The translations under genes and the position numbers were made by a program. DNA of 64,000 bases, taken from NCBI RefSeq assembly GCF_030063415.1, contig NZ_JASITA010000017.1, positions 101,177 to 165,176 on the forward strand. The letters run 5' to 3'. Within the stretch, counting starts at the first letter, position 1. Each line of letters starts with the position of its first letter. The notes under the pieces are model-generated. The model had not been told where the DNA came from. It was given only the letters and a program-made list of their open reading frames with translations, and searched no databases. The DNA comes from Streptomyces sp. H27-C3 (GTDB lineage: Bacteria; Actinomycetota; Actinomycetes; Streptomycetales; Streptomycetaceae). Positions 61,301 to 64,000 of this stretch are shown one piece after another.

Positions 61301-61692
61301 GCGACCGCCTCCGCGCGCGGGTTCTTCCCGGTACGGACAGAGTTGATGACCGGGAGCCGCACGGCTCGGGACACGGAGAGAGTCTCCTCCAGCGCTTGAC
61401 CTCCGAATTCCACGCCGCGCACCGCGAGCCACAACACCCGCCGCTGCCGGCCCTCGGCGGCCCCCCGGCCCTGCGCTTCTTCGGCCAGTCGCCGCTCGTG
61501 CGCCACGAGGTACGGGCGGACCAGCAGGCTGTCCTCGCCCCGCGTCGGCCTCCCGCCGATGCGTCGCACGGTCGGGCCGCCGACGTAGTCGCACGAGTAC
61601 GGATACGTGTCCACGTAGGGCCTGTGCCGCCCCCCGCCGGGCATCAGGAACCTCAACAGCGCCTCCAAGAGCCGAGCGCAGATAACCCTCAT
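61297..61692 (-). CDS. Hypothetical protein, divergent from the XRE gene
   Basis: A 131-residue basic protein. It carries the segments RHRPYVDTYPYSCDYVGGPTVRRIGGRPTRGED and VRPYLVAHERR, which I have seen in small Streptomyces proteins near DUF5753/DUF397 pairs. No known domain. Overlaps the downstream gene by ATGA. Confidence 0.75.
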   Translation of the reverse strand: MRVICARLLEALLRFLMPGGGRHRPYVDTYPYSCDYVGGPTVRRIGGRPTRGEDSLLVRPYLVAHERRLAEEAQGRGAAEGRQRRVLWLAVRGVEFGGQALEETLSVSRAVRLPVINSVRTGKNPRAEAVA

Positions 61693-61811
61693 GCCAGCCT
61701 GCCTTTCCTAGCGTTCTGTAGCGAACAGATCACAGAATGGGGTCGCCCCTCGCTACGCTGCCAGGAGTCAGCGCTTGACAACGCATCTGTCAGGTCAGGG
61801 AGTCAGAAGCC

Positions 61812-62636
61812 ATGGACGAAACCCACAGCCCGCGCAATCCACGGGAGAAGTACGGCGAAGAGCTGCGGCTGAGGCGCCTGGCGTCGAAGCTGACTCAAGA
61901 GGCGCTGAGCGAGATGGTCGTGTGCTCATCCACGCTGATCAGCCATTTCGAGGCCGGCCGAAGGCTCCCCCGGCTGGAGGACGCCCAGCGGATCGACCGG
62001 GCGCTCGGTACGGACGGGTTCTTCGCCCGATGGCTGGAGGACCTGGAGACCAAGTACGCCGATCACTTCGCGTCAGTGGCCGAGCTGGAACAACAGGCCC
62101 TCTGCATCCGGCAGTTCGCACTTTCCCTCGTACCAGGAATCCTGCAAACACCCAGCTACGCGCGCGCTCTGTTCTGCGCGTACCGGCCGAACCACCGGCC
62201 CGAGGAACTTGACAGAGACGTTGTCATTCGAACGGAGCGTGCCCGGGTTCTCGACGGGCCGTTGAACCCTGTCATTTGGACACTGCTGGACGAGGCGGTC
62301 CTCCGGCGCCAGGTAGGAGGGCCTCTCGTCATGGCAGAACAACTGCAGCGGATCGCGGATCTGGCGGAGTCGGGGCGTCTGCGGTTGCATGTACTGCCGT
62401 TCGGGGTGGGGGCGCATGCGCTGCTGGAGAGCCTGCTCACTCAGATGGATTTCAAGGACTCTGCGCCACTGGCCTACGTCGAGGGCCTCTTTACCGGCCA
62501 CTTGATGGACGATCCAGCCCTGGTGGCCGGGTGCCGCACGGCCTACGATCTTGCGCTGAGTGACGCGTTGTCCCAGCAGGAATCACTGGCCCTCGTCAGG
62601 GCGGTAGCAGAGGAACACGAACATGGTCAGCAGTGA
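61812..62636 (+). CDS. XRE-family regulator with DUF5753
   Basis: A 274-residue protein with a helix-turn-helix at residues 14-65 (YGEELRLRRLASKLTQEALSEMVVCSSTLISHFEAGRRLP) and a DUF5753 domain (ALCIRQFALSLVPGILQTPSYARALF, VVIRTERARVLDGPLNPVIWTLLDEAVLR). Members work as DNA-binding partners of DUF397 proteins, as with WhiJ and AbaA-type genes. ATG 61812. Confidence 0.93.
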   Translation: MDETHSPRNPREKYGEELRLRRLASKLTQEALSEMVVCSSTLISHFEAGRRLPRLEDAQRIDRALGTDGFFARWLEDLETKYADHFASVAELEQQALCIRQFALSLVPGILQTPSYARALFCAYRPNHRPEELDRDVVIRTERARVLDGPLNPVIWTLLDEAVLRRQVGGPLVMAEQLQRIADLAESGRLRLHVLPFGVGAHALLESLLTQMDFKDSAPLAYVEGLFTGHLMDDPALVAGCRTAYDLALSDALSQQESLALVRAVAEEHEHGQQ

Positions 62637-62847
62637 ACACACCATCCCCGATTCCTCCGCGCTGACCGACTGGTACAAGTCCAGCTTCAGCGGCGGTGGG
62701 CAAGGCGAGTGCCTTGAGGTCGCGCGGGGCTACGGCGACGTACCGGTGCGGGACAGCAAGGCCGTGACGGGCCCCGTGGTGGTCTTCCCGGCAGAGGCCT
62801 GGTCGTCGTTCGTCTCCGGCGTCAAGGGCGGCTTCTTCCCCGGCTGA
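62623..62847 (+). CDS. DUF397 protein
   Basis: A 74-residue DUF397 protein (LTDWYKSSFSGGGQGECLEVARGYGDVPVRDSKAVTGPVVVFPAEAWSSFV). It overlaps the XRE gene by 14 nt. The family acts as the small partner of DUF5753 proteins, in a regulator or toxin-antitoxin-like pair. Confidence 0.93.
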   Translation: MVSSEHTIPDSSALTDWYKSSFSGGGQGECLEVARGYGDVPVRDSKAVTGPVVVFPAEAWSSFVSGVKGGFFPG

Positions 62848-63211
62848 ACAATGGAACGTCAAGGCTCCGACCGCTCGCCGACTTGACGAGGCAACCGTCA
62901 AGTCCGGGCGACAGTGATGCCTGGGCCAGGTCGCGAAGCTGTTCGTGCACGCTGCGGGCTGACGCATCTGTACGGAAGCTTCAAGCCCCACTCCGGGGAC
63001 TTTGCCCGGAAACCGCAGAGGCCCGGTCCGTCGACCGGGCCCCCCAGATCCCCCTCCGTCACAGGCCTCCCTGAATCCCCCCGGATCCACCCCCGGAAGC
63101 CCTGATGCCAAGTAGGACCCACGTAGTGCGCGAAGGGTTGCACGGTGGATGAGATTCATTTAGTTCGGACACAAGGTGCCGACAAATAGTCATGCACGTA
63201 GCGTTTCGGTC
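62848..63211. other. Intergenic stretch after the DUF397 gene
   Basis: No gene seen. It contains a perfect 9-bp hairpin (63020-63041, GGCCCGGTC/GACCGGGCC) and, near 63198, a TAGCGT box for the next gene. Confidence 0.5.
63020..63041 (+). terminator. Hairpin behind the DUF397 gene
   Basis: Perfect 9-bp stem with a 4-nt loop. Likely end of the XRE-DUF397 transcript. Confidence 0.65.
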
Positions 63212-63715
63212 ATGAATGATGACTCGCTGCAGAAGGATGTACTCGACGAGCTCGGCGACGACAAGCTCCAAGAGATCGCCGGGCTGCTGGGTACGGACAC
63301 CGCCGGGGCTCAGGACGTCGTGCAGAGCAGCGTCAGCGCGCTCTCCGGGGGCCTGGAGGAGAAGGCGGTCGCCGCGACCCCCGAGGAGGCGGAGGAGGTC
63401 CGCCTGGCCATCGCCGACGCCGCGGAGCCGCCCTTGCAGGGCGTGGCCACGCTCGGTGGCGGCCTGGGCGGGATGCTCTCCGGCGGCCTGATGGGCGGTG
63501 TCCTCGCCAAGATCGCCAGGCCGGCCGCGGCGGCCGTCGCGAAGCGGACGGGATTGCCGGTGGCGTCGGTGACGAAGGCGTTCGAGGTCGTGCTGCCGGT
63601 GGTGGTGGCGGTCCTCTCGAAGCGCGCGGCGCGGGGTAAGGCGACGGCCTCCGGCGGTGGCGGGCTCGGGGATCTGCTGGGCGGGCTGCTCGGTGGGGGC
63701 GGCGCGAAGAAGTAG
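63212..63715 (+). CDS. DUF937 protein
   Basis: A 167-residue protein (LQKDVLDELGDDKLQEIAGLLGTDTAGAQDVVQSSVSALSGGL, AVATLGGGLGGMLSGGLMGG) of the DUF937 family. No signal peptide; Gly-rich tail. TAGCGT ends 7 nt before the ATG and no ribosome site is visible, so the message may be leaderless. Confidence 0.88.
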   Translation: MNDDSLQKDVLDELGDDKLQEIAGLLGTDTAGAQDVVQSSVSALSGGLEEKAVAATPEEAEEVRLAIADAAEPPLQGVATLGGGLGGMLSGGLMGGVLAKIARPAAAAVAKRTGLPVASVTKAFEVVLPVVVAVLSKRAARGKATASGGGGLGDLLGGLLGGGGAKK

Positions 63716-63743
63716 GCGGGGTGGGTGAGTGCGGGTGCACGCG

Positions 63744-63848
63744 GGTGCGCTGCGGGTACGAGTGGTGCGCGGTGCGGGTGCCTGGACAGCGCGCGGGTGC
63801 GGTGAGGGTGCGCTGCGAATGCAGGTGGTGCGCGGTGCGGGTTGCCTG
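63744..63848. repeat. Two 42-nt direct repeats
   Basis: Copies beginning GGGTGCGCTGCG at about 63744 and 63806 share a core GGTGGTGCGCGGTGCGGGT. No gene. Confidence 0.75.
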
Positions 63849-63856
63849 CGGCGCGC

Positions 63857-63960
63857 CCCCCTACCCGCCCCTCCCGAAACCGGTGCAGGCCCCGGACCCC
63901 GGACGGGCTGATTTTCAGCCCGTCCGGCGTTTGAGGACTTCGGGAAGGGGCGGGTAGGGG
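63857..63960. terminator. Nested hairpin terminator region at the window end
   Basis: An inner 13-bp stem CCGGACGGGCTGA/TCAGCCCGTCCGG (63899-63927, loop TTT) lies inside an outer near-perfect inverted repeat of 22 bp (63857-63878 and 63939-63960). The inner stem is a form common behind Streptomyces genes. Confidence 0.8.
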
Positions 63961-64000
63961 ACAAGCCCGCCGCAGGCGCCCACCCGCACCCGTCCCCCAC

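Noticed and set aside
58397..61399. 1000-codon plus-strand frame opposite recD2
   Set aside because: Shadow of the helicase gene; no recognisable domain.

Overview
The window is a piece of an actinobacterial chromosome, almost certainly Streptomyces or a close relative. GC is very high, GTG and TTG starts are common, and many genes overlap by ATGA or GTGA. Family markers agree: paired dynamin-like GTPases, a DUF5753/DUF397 pair, a class F sortase, an LAETG-anchored thioester surface protein, and a conjugative element of the FtsK/TraB type.

Left arm (1-21.6 kb). Genes 1-10540 form a signalling cluster on the plus strand: a cut-off GlnX-like membrane protein, a GlnH-like glutamate-binding protein, a coiled-coil protein, a PknG-like kinase with TPRs, a PP2C phosphatase, a vWA protein and an FHA protein. 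The kinase, phosphatase and FHA protein all start with zinc ribbons. Next come a PIMT-like methyltransferase, a truncated haemoglobin, an ettA-thioesterase-hypothetical operon, a sortase-anchored TQXA protein, an SsbB-like protein and the dynA/dynB-like pair. The dynB-like gene opens with a 9-nt tandem repeat array.

Integrative element (21653-35792). An AICE sits in a tRNA-Arg(TCT) gene between 46-bp identical att sites. It carries int and xis, a prim-pol/helicase replication module with an array of TGCGTCAT boxes, small membrane and Cys-rich proteins, a TraB/FtsK translocase with palindromes and direct repeats just behind it, an HExxH protein, a DUF2637 coiled-coil protein, and a control and cargo block (XRE-DUF5919, Nudix, HD hydrolase, double-GntR regulator). 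The Nudix gene recalls pif of pSAM2.

Right arm (35.8-64 kb). This holds a secreted protein with its class F sortase, an FG-GAP gene remnant, a DUF1772 protein, a small lipoprotein, an unusual secreted-hydrolase/ABC-ATPase fusion with its ABC-2 permease, two GNAT proteins, DinB and DUF4291 proteins, a myo-inositol catabolic operon (iolC, aldolase, iolB, iolD, iolA) divergent from an IolE-like isomerase, a CsoR-type operator driving copZ and copA, citrate synthase with its 3' end partly duplicated downstream, recD2, a DUF5753/DUF397 locus and a DUF937 protein. Long GC-rich hairpins close many transcription units.
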